Source: Bacteroidales bacterium UBA3630
GTDB lineage: Bacteria; Bacteroidota; Bacteroidia; Bacteroidales; P3
Length of the DNA stretch: 21,783 nucleotides
Reading direction: 5' to 3'
Assembly (NCBI GenBank): GCA_002373995.1
Contig: DFLB01000060.1
Location: 1-21,783, forward strand
The notes beneath the pieces were generated by a model. The model saw only the letters and a program-made list of their open reading frames with translations. It did not search any database and was not told where the DNA came from. Each line of letters begins with the position of its first letter. Positions within the stretch are counted from its first letter, which is position 1. This document shows positions 1-6,793 of this stretch, piece by piece. The position numbers and the translations under genes are program-made.

Positions 1-239
1 CAAAATATTTTTTTGTTTTTTTTCGTTGTTGTTTTTCCAGCAGTTGATTATCAGGGAAATAAATGTTAATATTTTTTTGTTCGGCGGGAGGAATGGAGGG
101 ATGGAGTGGGTCAAATGTGGGGCGCGAGGGGAGGAAAATTGCGATTTTGGGGATGACTGACGGGGAGGCTGGTGTTGATAATTACGTATCTAATTGATTT
201 CCAGCAATTAAATTGTATTTTCGTATAGAATGTGGGGGT
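1..239. other. Non-coding left edge
   Basis: No gene that I can support lies here. The first 90 bases are AT-rich with long T runs; the rest is G-rich and then AT-rich again. Two short segments around 37-60 and 176-215 contain TTCCAGCA near TTGAT/AATT motifs, but I could not make a convincing element from them. No clear TAnnTTTG promoter core is visible. The gene to the left, if any, lies outside the window. Confidence 0.6.
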
Positions 240-304
240 GCCTGTGCTGTGCTTAGGTTGTGCTTAGGATACGCTTAGGATATGCTTAGGATATGCTTAG
301 GATG
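240..304 (+). repeat. 11-bp tandem repeat array (TGCTTAGGATA)
   Basis: Five head-to-tail 11-bp units lie at 250-260, 261-271, 272-282, 283-293 and 294-304, with consensus TGCTTAGGATA. They are preceded by a short leader that begins GCCTGTG at 240. The array ends three bases before the stop codon of the GH20 gene (308-310, reverse strand). A related array with the same GCCTGTG leader lies in the opposite orientation at 17907-18033. Confidence 0.9.
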
Positions 305-307
305 GGG

Positions 308-2953
308 TTAGCGGAGGATGATTTCGTCGGTGAAGAGGTAGGAGGGTTGGCCTGGGGCGGGGTGCCAGGAGGGGAGCGGGCCGGGGTTGGGGACGACGAT
401 GCGGAGGTAGCGGGCAACAGGGTAGCCCAACGTGATCGGTGGCTTCCCGCTGCTGATGTCCGTCAGATCGATATGGTAGTTACGCAGACGCATGCCTGTT
501 TCGCGGGGGTCCATGGGGAACGTCCGGTTCTTGAAGAGGCGCCAGGATGAGCCGTCGTTGGAGATGTAGACGCGGATTTCCGTCGGTGCCAGGATCCAGT
601 CGAAGGTGTTCTGCATGAAGCGCATGGAGACTTCGTGGAGCGACGGCGTCTCGCCGGCGAATTCAATCACCACGTCGATGCTGTCGCCCCAGTAGCCCTG
701 CCAGTGGCCGTCGGCGTAGGTGGTGTTGCTGCCCTGTTGACCGTCGATGAGGGCTTCGGGGCCGCCGCCGCTGTAGATGGCTTTGTAGGTGCTGTAGGGG
801 GTGTTGAGGGTTATCTTGGCGCCCATGGCGAGGTGGCTCAGGAGGTACTGCTCGCTGATGACGCCTTCGCCGTATTCGTTGTAGCTGATGGCGCGGATGG
901 TGGCGGAGCGCTCCAGGGGGAAGGGGCCGGTGTAGAGGGTGGCGGTGGAGTCAGGCTGGGAGCCGTCGAGGGTGTAGTAGATGGGGCGGTCGTTGTAGAG
1001 GGTGCGGAGGGTGACATGGGGATGCAACGATGTTGCATCACACCCGACCTGCATGAAGACGTGGCGGTCGAGGTCGAGCACCTCGCGCGCGAGCGCGTCG
1101 AATCTATTTATCACTATATAGCGTTCGTAGTCGCCGTTCTCCTGGTCCCACAGGCGGAGGTATTCGCGCTTGAGGTCGAAGAGGGCCTGCAGATAGTCTT
1201 TGGCGTAGCCACGACAGTCGGAGTACATATCAGGGTTCTCCAGTGCGCTGTGTATCGCCATGCGCAGACGGCATTTGTCGGCGGTGAGCCAGATGCGGTG
1301 CAAGGCGTAGAGGGCGTGGGGGTTGGCGGCGGAGTCGACGTGGATGCCGTCAATCAGGTGGCGCACCGTCTCCACGCGCTCGCCCATGGAGGGGGCGGTG
1401 TTGTCTGGGTTGAAGTTGAGCAGGGGTTCGAGGAGGGCGGCGGAGGTGTACCAGTCGCTGACGGTGGGGTTGTACATCAGGGCGCCGACGGAATAGAGTT
1501 GGTCGGTGAGTGGCGAGGCAGAAGCCTCGCCCGCAGGACGACTCACAGCGACGGAGTTGTCCTGTGGCGCGGTCCTCTGATTGCGCGCCCCATAGAAGAG
1601 CCGCTCGAAGTTGGCGTTGAACAGCCGCTCACGCTGGCGGAGTTCCTCGGGGTCGTCGGTTTTGATGGGGTTCCAGGCCATCTCGGCGGCCCAGAACTGG
1701 GCGTGCCAGCTGTTGTCGAAGAGGGCCTCGCCGTTGTCGTCCCAGCAGGTGAGCATGGCGCCCTCGGCACCGTCGCGGAAGCCGTCGCGGTAGAGGTTGG
1801 CGATGTTCTTGATGTAGCGCTGGGGCGTGGAGGTCATGGTGGCGCTGTGGCCCGTCGAGGCGGCCACCCAGAAGGGGTTGCCTTGGTCTGTGAATGGTTT
1901 TATTAAATGCGTGAAACTGTCCAATGGTTCGTAGGCCCACATGATGTAGGTCATGTCCGCTGGCAGCTGGCGCATCATCTCGGGGTTCTTGGCCACGATG
2001 TCGCCCCACATGGCAACTTTGGGAGCTGGGAGCTGGTGGCTGGTAGCTGATAGCCTACTTTCCTCTTTAACAATCTGGTAGCAGCGGTTGATGAAATCGA
2101 CATACACATGGTCGGCACCCATACTGTCGACAAGCCTTTTGGCGCGGCCGGTGCCGAGCTGTTCGGTCTCGTCGCAGTTGATGATGAAGAAGGGCGAGGT
2201 GGGGATGCGATGATACGCGGCGGCGATGCGCTTGCGCAGGAAGTCGTAGACCTCGGGGTTGGAGGGGTCGAAGTTGGCCTTCGAGTCTTTCAGGTGTTCG
2301 TAGAAGGGTACGCGGAGCGTCTTCTCGGCGTGGGCAAGGAGCTGGAGGTTGATCACCTCGTCGGGGTGCGGGGTACAATCGGCGAGGTAGGCCGGTGCCA
2401 GGTCGGGGAACTCGGGCTGGTAGAGGGTGTGCTCGGTGTAGTAGTTGCAGAAGTTGTACTTCAGGGCATGCAGCGTCTGCCATTGCTTCTGGCGGTAGGC
2501 GGCGTGTGGCACGGGGCCGCGGCTTTGGTCGTCCATCCAGCCGCGATAGCGGTAGGCCGGCCAGTCGATGATGGTGCAGCAAGGCAACGTATCACCATAT
2601 ATGCGTTTCATCTGTTCCAGCGTCATATAGGCGTACTTCAATCCTTCATCACCGTTAGGATTGTAGTATTCGATCGTAATTCGTTTGGGCTCTATGTTAA
2701 GCACATAGGCTTGATCCACGTTTGCTTGCACATGGCGCAAGTATGTGTTTTTGAGAATGTCAATCTCGTAGTTGTCCACCCCCAGCACCTTTACTTTGGC
2801 CTTCTTCCATACACACACCCTGCCGTTTGCATCCATATCCACCTCCTGCGGCGTGGGGATAAGGCCGAGGTTGGGTTGTTGTTCTTCTTGTGCCACAAGG
2901 GGCATCGAGGCTGCCCACACAACGAGCAGGAGCATTGTCACAAAGTGTTTCAT
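308..2953 (-). CDS. GH20-type beta-N-acetylhexosaminidase, secreted, with F5/8 type C domain
   Basis: Predicted secreted or periplasmic glycosidase that removes terminal N-acetylhexosamine from glycans. The 881 residues begin with a signal peptide (about 1-21). Next comes a GH20 N-terminal domain, starting with the family-typical LIPTPQEV at 31-38. The catalytic barrel starts near 128: IDWPAYRYRGWMDD at 129-142, followed by SRGPVP, resembles a Bacteroides GH20 subgroup. The Asp-Glu catalytic pair is D261-E262 in INCDETEQLG. A chitobiase C-terminal-like segment lies around 655-700 (YYTLDGSQPDS). A discoidin (F5/8 type C) carbohydrate-binding domain covers about 710-881. Two repeat-like insertions interrupt the protein, at about 298-311 and 470-484. 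The ATG at 2953 is supported by the signal peptide and a promoter core 30 bp upstream. The exact sugar specificity cannot be read from sequence. Confidence 0.88.
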   Translation of the reverse strand: MKHFVTMLLLVVWAASMPLVAQEEQQPNLGLIPTPQEVDMDANGRVCVWKKAKVKVLGVDNYEIDILKNTYLRHVQANVDQAYVLNIEPKRITIEYYNPNGDEGLKYAYMTLEQMKRIYGDTLPCCTIIDWPAYRYRGWMDDQSRGPVPHAAYRQKQWQTLHALKYNFCNYYTEHTLYQPEFPDLAPAYLADCTPHPDEVINLQLLAHAEKTLRVPFYEHLKDSKANFDPSNPEVYDFLRKRIAAAYHRIPTSPFFIINCDETEQLGTGRAKRLVDSMGADHVYVDFINRCYQIVKEESRLSATSHQLPAPKVAMWGDIVAKNPEMMRQLPADMTYIMWAYEPLDSFTHLIKPFTDQGNPFWVAASTGHSATMTSTPQRYIKNIANLYRDGFRDGAEGAMLTCWDDNGEALFDNSWHAQFWAAEMAWNPIKTDDPEELRQRERLFNANFERLFYGARNQRTAPQDNSVAVSRPAGEASASPLTDQLYSVGALMYNPTVSDWYTSAALLEPLLNFNPDNTAPSMGERVETVRHLIDGIHVDSAANPHALYALHRIWLTADKCRLRMAIHSALENPDMYSDCRGYAKDYLQALFDLKREYLRLWDQENGDYERYIVINRFDALAREVLDLDRHVFMQVGCDATSLHPHVTLRTLYNDRPIYYTLDGSQPDSTATLYTGPFPLERSATIRAISYNEYGEGVISEQYLLSHLAMGAKITLNTPYSTYKAIYSGGGPEALIDGQQGSNTTYADGHWQGYWGDSIDVVIEFAGETPSLHEVSMRFMQNTFDWILAPTEIRVYISNDGSSWRLFKNRTFPMDPRETGMRLRNYHIDLTDISSGKPPITLGYPVARYLRIVVPNPGPLPSWHPAPGQPSYLFTDEIILR
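1506..1546. repeat. Palindromic element inside the GH20 gene
   Basis: A perfect 8-bp inverted repeat (GGCGAGGC at 1512-1519, GCCTCGCC at 1524-1531) encloses an AGAA loop. It is nested in an outer 6-bp pair, GTGAGT at 1506-1511 and ACTCAC at 1541-1546. The segment is read in frame as a small-residue stretch (SRPAGEASASPL, residues 471-482) that looks like a linker between the catalytic barrel and the following helical region. Whether it is a mobile palindromic repeat needs a genome search. Confidence 0.75.
2024..2058. repeat. Heptamer repeat inside the GH20 gene
   Basis: Five 7-bp units (AGCTGGG, AGCTGGT, GGCTGGT, AGCTGAT, AGCCTAC) run through the coding sequence and encode approximately SRLSATSHQLPAP (residues 299-311) in the catalytic barrel region. 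The same heptamer family is intergenic at 4892-4919 and 21752-21783, and coding at 10938-10965. Confidence 0.85.
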
Positions 2954-2982
2954 CCGTTATTACCGTTCTGTTTTTCGGACTG

Positions 2983-2990
2983 CAAAATTA
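2983..2990 (-). promoter_or_regulatory. Putative -7 promoter core for the GH20 gene
   Basis: The reverse strand reads TAATTTTG, matching TAnnTTTG, 30 bp upstream of the ATG. No good -33 TTTG is visible at the expected distance, so the call rests on the -7 box and its position. Confidence 0.5.
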
Positions 2991-3022
2991 CATATTTTAA
3001 GCGATTTATGGGGAAAAATTCG

Positions 3023-3050
3023 TTGAATCCGGTTATTTTGTGTAAATTTG
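3023..3050 (+). promoter_or_regulatory. Putative promoter of the dipeptidase gene
   Basis: TTG at 3023-3025, a 17-bp spacer and TAAATTTG at 3043-3050 fit the Bacteroidetes -33/-7 pattern. Transcription would begin near 3057, leaving an untranslated leader of about 68 nt before the ATG at 3125. It is divergent from the GH20 promoter core. Confidence 0.55.
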
Positions 3051-3124
3051 CCACTCTGCCAGCCCTTGCAGAGCGATGGGTTAACCACTTGTAGAACAAT
3101 AACTAAACACATAATAGCAACAAC

Positions 3125-3907
3125 ATGAAAAAGACAAATCTGTGGTTTAGCGTTGCCGTTCTTGCAATTATTTGCGGGACGTTCGCAACATCATGCCAAA
3201 CGGAGAGCGAGGAAAGCATCGTCAACCCCACCGAGGACAGTAGCCAGTTCGTCACCCTCACCACCGCCGTGCCCGATGCGATACTGGAGATACGCTACTT
3301 TGGCACATACAATTTCGTAGGCAGCCGCATTGACAGCTACCTGCAGCCCACAGCCCTGCTCACGCGGCGGGCCGCCGACAGCCTGCGCGCCGTCAGCGAC
3401 GACCTCAAGGCCCAGGGCTACCGACTGAAGATCTACGACGCCTACCGCCCGCAGAGCGCTGTAGACCACTTCGTGCGCTGGGCGGCAGACCTGGCCGATA
3501 CCGCCATGAAGCCCTACTTCTATCCCGACCTCGACAAGAGCGTGCTCTTCGAGCAGGAGTACATTATGGAGAAGAGCGGCCACACACGCGGCTCGACGGT
3601 AGACCTGACCATCTTCGACATGAGGACCGAGAAGGAGGTGGACATGGGCGGCACCTTCGACTGGTTCGGTCCCGAGAGCCACCCCGACTTCTGCGGCAAC
3701 CCCGAGACGGGCGAGTACAACGGCGACAACAGCGCCTCACCTGCCGGCCGCAGCATTACAGCCGAGCAGTTTGCCAACCGCATGATCCTGCGCCGCGCCA
3801 TGCTGAGCCACGGTTTCAAGCCCTTAGACAGCGAGTGGTGGCACTTCACGTTGCGCGACGAGCCTTATCCCGACACCTACTTCACCTTCCCCGTACAGCA
3901 GCTGTAA
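3125..3907 (+). CDS. D-alanyl-D-alanine dipeptidase (VanX/DdpX, peptidase M15D), lipoprotein
   Basis: Zinc dipeptidase that hydrolyses D-Ala-D-Ala. The 260-residue product starts with a lipoprotein signal (lipobox ATSC, lipidated Cys24), so it should be membrane-anchored outside the cytoplasm. The VanX signature is complete: an arginine in DAYRP (R108), zinc ligands H153 and D160 in SGHTRGSTVD, catalytic E237 and zinc ligand H240 in EWWH. VanX itself is cytoplasmic, and no vanH, ligase or vanRS genes lie nearby. I therefore infer a role in peptidoglycan fragment turnover or nutrition rather than glycopeptide resistance. It is convergent with pdxJ, with only 23 bp between the two stops. The ATG is fixed by the signal peptide. 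Confidence 0.9.
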   Translation: MKKTNLWFSVAVLAIICGTFATSCQTESEESIVNPTEDSSQFVTLTTAVPDAILEIRYFGTYNFVGSRIDSYLQPTALLTRRAADSLRAVSDDLKAQGYRLKIYDAYRPQSAVDHFVRWAADLADTAMKPYFYPDLDKSVLFEQEYIMEKSGHTRGSTVDLTIFDMRTEKEVDMGGTFDWFGPESHPDFCGNPETGEYNGDNSASPAGRSITAEQFANRMILRRAMLSHGFKPLDSEWWHFTLRDEPYPDTYFTFPVQQL

Positions 3908-3930
3908 CAGGCGGGGGGGGCTACCCTGCT

Positions 3931-4665
3931 CTATTTCAGGCAGTCTAAATAGCGGTGAATCGTCTCCTCGATGCCCATATAGAGGGCGTCGGAGATGAGG
4001 GCGTGGCCGATGCTGACCTCGTCGCACCAAGGTATCTGCTGACGGAAGTAGGCCAGGTTCTCTAACGAAAGGTCGTGGCCCGCATTGAGGCCCAGGCCGC
4101 AGGCGCGGGCTGTTCGTGCAGCCGCCACGAAGGGCGCGATGGCCTCCTCGCGATTGGCGGCGTAGCGGCTGGCATAGCTCTCCGTGTAGAGTTCCACGCG
4201 GTCGGTACCCGTGCGGGCAGCCATCTCGATCATCTGCAGATTGGCGTCGACGAAGATGCTCACACGGATACCGCAGGCTTTGAACTCCTTGACCACATCG
4301 CGCAGGTAGTCCTGGTTCTTGACCGTGTCCCAGCCGGCGTTGGAGGTCAGCACCCCCTCGGCGTCGGGCACCAGCGTCACCTGCGCGGGCTTGATTTCTT
4401 TCACCAGGTCGATGAAGCCGTAGGGACGGCTCTTGGACACGCCCTTCGGGTTGCCCTCGATATTGTACTCCACGCCTATCAGCGGCCCAATAGCCAGCGC
4501 GTCGGCATAGCGGATGTGGCGCTCGTCGGGCCGCGGATGGACAGTGATGCCCTGGGCGCCGAAGCGCTCGCAGTCCACGGCAAACCGCAGCACGTCAGGC
4601 CTGTTGCCACCACGCGCATTGCGTATCGTCGCCACCTTGTTGATGTTGACACTCAGCTTAGTCAT
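3931..4665 (-). CDS. pdxJ: Pyridoxine 5'-phosphate synthase PdxJ
   Basis: Cytoplasmic enzyme that condenses 1-deoxy-D-xylulose 5-phosphate with 3-amino-2-oxopropyl phosphate to make pyridoxine 5'-phosphate, the last ring-forming step of the DXP-dependent vitamin B6 pathway. The 244 residues match the family length. The N-terminus LSVNINKVATIRNARGG is characteristic. Expected active-site residues are present: H43, R45 and H50 in TVHPRPDERH, E70 in NIEGNP, and a later histidine in NAGHDL (H197). The gene is monocistronic here, with a strong promoter match directly upstream and a convergent dipeptidase gene downstream. Nothing looks truncated. The call is secure. Confidence 0.97.
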   Translation of the reverse strand: MTKLSVNINKVATIRNARGGNRPDVLRFAVDCERFGAQGITVHPRPDERHIRYADALAIGPLIGVEYNIEGNPKGVSKSRPYGFIDLVKEIKPAQVTLVPDAEGVLTSNAGWDTVKNQDYLRDVVKEFKACGIRVSIFVDANLQMIEMAARTGTDRVELYTESYASRYAANREEAIAPFVAAARTARACGLGLNAGHDLSLENLAYFRQQIPWCDEVSIGHALISDALYMGIEETIHRYLDCLK

Positions 4666-4691
4666 CGTTCTATCGGTATTAAATTCGGCTG

Positions 4692-4724
4692 CAAAAATAC
4701 AAAAAAAACCAAATAGCCGTCAAA
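4692..4724 (-). promoter_or_regulatory. Promoter of pdxJ
   Basis: Reverse strand: TTTG (4721-4724), a 21-bp spacer, TATTTTTG (4692-4699). This is an excellent match to the Bacteroidetes -33/-7 pattern, with the start codon about 27 bp downstream of the -7 box. An 8-bp repeat array begins immediately upstream of the -33 box. Confidence 0.75.
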
Positions 4725-4760
4725 CATATCAACATATCAACCTATCAACATATCAACCTA
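4725..4760. repeat. 8-bp tandem repeat (CATATCAA)
   Basis: Four 8-bp units (CATATCAA twice, CCTATCAA, CATATCAA) run from 4725 to 4756 and end in a partial unit. The array abuts the -33 box of the pdxJ promoter. Its unit length differs from every other array in the window. Confidence 0.85.
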
Positions 4761-4780
4761 CCCCCCCCTTCCTCCGCTCT

Positions 4781-4856
4781 TGGTCCGATGGTGGTCCGGG
4801 GATGGTCCGAGGATGGTCCGAGGATGGTCCGACAAAATACGGACCACCATCGGACC
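4781..4856 (+). repeat. 11-bp repeat element with terminal hairpin (copy 1)
   Basis: Five 11-bp units (TGGTCCGAGGA type) run from 4781 to 4835 and end in inverted units at 4840-4856. The arms 4782-4798 and 4840-4856 are a perfect 17-bp inverted repeat. The last direct unit forms a compact hairpin: TGGTCCG (4825-4831), 8-nt loop, CGGACCA (4840-4846). A second copy with the same design is at 13949-14018 on the other strand. This copy lies upstream of, and in the same orientation as, the DUF2147 gene. Confidence 0.9.
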
Positions 4857-4891
4857 GCAAGTGGAGCGACACGGGAGGTGGAGCCGCCACC

Positions 4892-4919
4892 AGCTACCTG
4901 CTGCCAGCTATCAGCTTTT
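4892..4919. repeat. Heptamer repeat (AGCTACC type), intergenic
   Basis: 7-bp units AGCTACC, TGCTGCC, AGCTATC and AGCTTTT lie directly upstream of the -7 box of the DUF2147 gene, where the -33 element would be expected. They are the reverse-complement form of the family seen inside the GH20 gene. Confidence 0.75.
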
Positions 4920-4924
4920 TTTCG

Positions 4925-4932
4925 TATCTTTG
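4925..4932 (+). promoter_or_regulatory. -7 promoter core of the DUF2147 gene
   Basis: TATCTTTG matches TAnnTTTG and lies 21 bp before the ATG at 4954. A -33 TTTG is not evident; that position is occupied by the heptamer repeat and a T tract. Confidence 0.6.
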
Positions 4933-4953
4933 CACCCACAAACCACTGACAAC

Positions 4954-5415
4954 ATGAAGAAAGCCATCCTCGCAATCGCACTGATTTTGAGCGTACTATG
5001 CCCCATCGCAGCGCAACAGACGCTCAACGCAAAAGGCGACAACATCGTAGGCACCTACAAAAGCAAACAGGGCGACGACGTATTCAAAGCCCGCATCACA
5101 CGAATGGCTGACGGCACCTACCAGGGGCAGATCGTATGGATGGAGCACGACCGCGACGCCAACGGCGAGAAAATCCTCGACAAGAAGAACCCCGACAAAA
5201 GCCTTCGGTCGCAACCGGCCGATCGCATCATACTGTTCTCCGGGCTGAAATACGACAACGGCAATCGTCGCTGGGGCGACACAAAAATCTACGACCCGCA
5301 ACGCGGCCTGAAAGCCAAGATGACAGCCGAGTTCACCTCAGACGGGCGGCTGCGCATCAAAGGCACCCTCCTCGGCATCAGCGAGACCGTCTATTGGGTC
5401 AGGGTCAGCCAGTAG
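4954..5415 (+). CDS. DUF2147 family secreted protein
   Basis: Small exported protein of 153 residues with a signal peptide (about 1-20, ending IAAQQ). The mature part resembles DUF2147: GTYKSKQGDDVFKARI near the start, then GQIVWMEHDRDANGEKILD, a central KYDNGNRRWGDTKIYDPQRG, and a C-terminal LRIKGTLLGISETVYWVR. These are typical of this beta-rich, lipocalin-like envelope protein family, whose function is unknown. The reading frame is open back to 4780, but that part is the 11-bp repeat. The ATG at 4954 is chosen because a signal peptide starts there and a -7 box lies just upstream. The gene is convergent with the TolC-like gene, separated by 8 bp. Confidence 0.85.
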   Translation: MKKAILAIALILSVLCPIAAQQTLNAKGDNIVGTYKSKQGDDVFKARITRMADGTYQGQIVWMEHDRDANGEKILDKKNPDKSLRSQPADRIILFSGLKYDNGNRRWGDTKIYDPQRGLKAKMTAEFTSDGRLRIKGTLLGISETVYWVRVSQ

Positions 5416-5423
5416 CCTGCCAA

Positions 5424-6767
5424 CTATCGAGTCAGGTCGGACAGCCTACGGCGGGCCATAATATAAGTGGTACGCCTGTCGGTGATGGCATTCTGGGCCT
5501 GGAGCAGGAGGGCGTGAGCCTGAAGGACATCGGAGAGCGTGCTTGCCCCAGCCGTGTAGTTAAGATTGGCAATGCGGTAATTCTCGGCAGCGATGTCCAG
5601 CGCAGACGAATCGGAACGGATGAGCATATAGGCATCCACCATGTCGCTGTAAGCCTTCTCCTCTTCGATCGACATCATACGGTTCAGATGCTCCTGCTTG
5701 ATGGCAGCCTCTTGGATGCGAATGTCGTGCTGATGCAGGCGGTGCGAGGTCTCCCACCAAGCGCTGATGGGGACTGACAGCGACAGCAACACGACTGCGT
5801 TGGCCGCAGGGTCCTGCTTAATCATATTGCCATAGAAGGCCGACCCGATGAGGGTGAGTTGCGGCAACGCCTCGCCGAGAGTCATCCGCCGGTTGAGTTG
5901 CTCGGCCTCGACAGAGAGCTCCAGCAGGCGCACCTCGGGCCGCAGGCTGTCGCCACTGGCGGCAAAGGAGTACTGCAACGGAGGCAGATCCATCAACTCC
6001 GGCGCCACAAAGACGAGGCTGTCGCTGAAGGCTATACCTATCTGTGAGCACAACAGCCTCTTAGAGAGACGCATGCCGCTGGCCAACTGCTGCTGCTGGG
6101 CCATTATCTCGTTGCGTTTCAGCTGCACTTGAAGGGCATCGGCTTTAGTAACAAGGCCGTTGGCGAGCGCAGACTGCACGGTATGGTCGAGCGAGTCGAT
6201 GAGCGCCAAAGCTGCGCTCACCGTAGCCTCCTTTTCCTGCAGACCTACAACCAGATAGAACGACGACTCGACAGCTTCCAGGACATCACGCATCTGGACC
6301 TCAGCTTGCAGCTCGGCAGCTTCGACTCCGAGCCTGGCCAAACGGTTGCCTGTCACGATTCGTCCACCGGCAAACAGCGGCTGCGCCACCAGTGCCATAG
6401 CGCTGCTGCCATTCTTCATGAGCGACACCTCATTGCGCACATCGCTTCCGGATTCCACCACCAGTTCGTAGAGCGACTGAAGGATGTCGCGCATGTCGTT
6501 GGACTGCACGTCGTTGATACCAAATCGGATGAGAGGGTCAGACGCATAGTATCCCAGAGCGCTCACACGCATCTGCGGGAAGAACTTTGTAAAGACCTGT
6601 CTTTTAACTTCGTGTGCACGCTCAATTTCCAGCAAAGACGTGCGTATGTCGGCATTGTTGTATCGTGCCAAGGCGAGGCAACTGTCGAGGGTTAGCGTTT
6701 GGGCATATCCCCTCGACAGGGTCAATGCCAGGAAAACAAGAACGAAGACAGATGTTGTTTTATTCAT
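5424..6767 (-). CDS. TolC-like outer membrane efflux channel protein
   Basis: Outer membrane factor of a tripartite RND pump. The 447 residues start with a signal peptide ending GYAQ (about 1-22), followed by LTLDSCLALARYNNADIR, the usual opening of the outer membrane efflux protein repeat. The rest is mostly long amphipathic helices in two similar halves, including LEAVESSFYLVVGLQEKEATV and a second-half YRIANLNYTAGASTLSDVLQAHALLLQAQN. It is the last gene of an apparent metK, fusion protein, pump, channel order, 26 bp after the pump stop codon. I infer that it exports small molecules with the two genes upstream; the substrate is not readable. Confidence 0.9.
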   Translation of the reverse strand: MNKTTSVFVLVFLALTLSRGYAQTLTLDSCLALARYNNADIRTSLLEIERAHEVKRQVFTKFFPQMRVSALGYYASDPLIRFGINDVQSNDMRDILQSLYELVVESGSDVRNEVSLMKNGSSAMALVAQPLFAGGRIVTGNRLARLGVEAAELQAEVQMRDVLEAVESSFYLVVGLQEKEATVSAALALIDSLDHTVQSALANGLVTKADALQVQLKRNEIMAQQQQLASGMRLSKRLLCSQIGIAFSDSLVFVAPELMDLPPLQYSFAASGDSLRPEVRLLELSVEAEQLNRRMTLGEALPQLTLIGSAFYGNMIKQDPAANAVVLLSLSVPISAWWETSHRLHQHDIRIQEAAIKQEHLNRMMSIEEEKAYSDMVDAYMLIRSDSSALDIAAENYRIANLNYTAGASTLSDVLQAHALLLQAQNAITDRRTTYIMARRRLSDLTR

Positions 6768-6793
6768 TGGAATACATGTTATAGTTCAACCGG

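Noticed and set aside
635..1906. Long + strand open frame of 423 codons opposite the GH20 gene
   Set aside because: It is the antisense of a well-supported gene, is rich in Val/Gly/Ala from GC-biased codons, and has no recognisable domain or promoter.
2581..3124. A dif site near the apparent skew change
   Set aside because: TATGTTAAG near 2693 resembles half a XerD site, but the other half and spacing do not fit.
3125..3907. Vancomycin resistance gene
   Set aside because: Only the vanX-like gene is present, without vanH, D-Ala-D-Lac ligase or regulator genes, and the product is a lipoprotein.
4780..4953. N-terminal extension of the DUF2147 protein
   Set aside because: The open frame here is translated repeat DNA upstream of the -7 box; a signal peptide begins at 4954.
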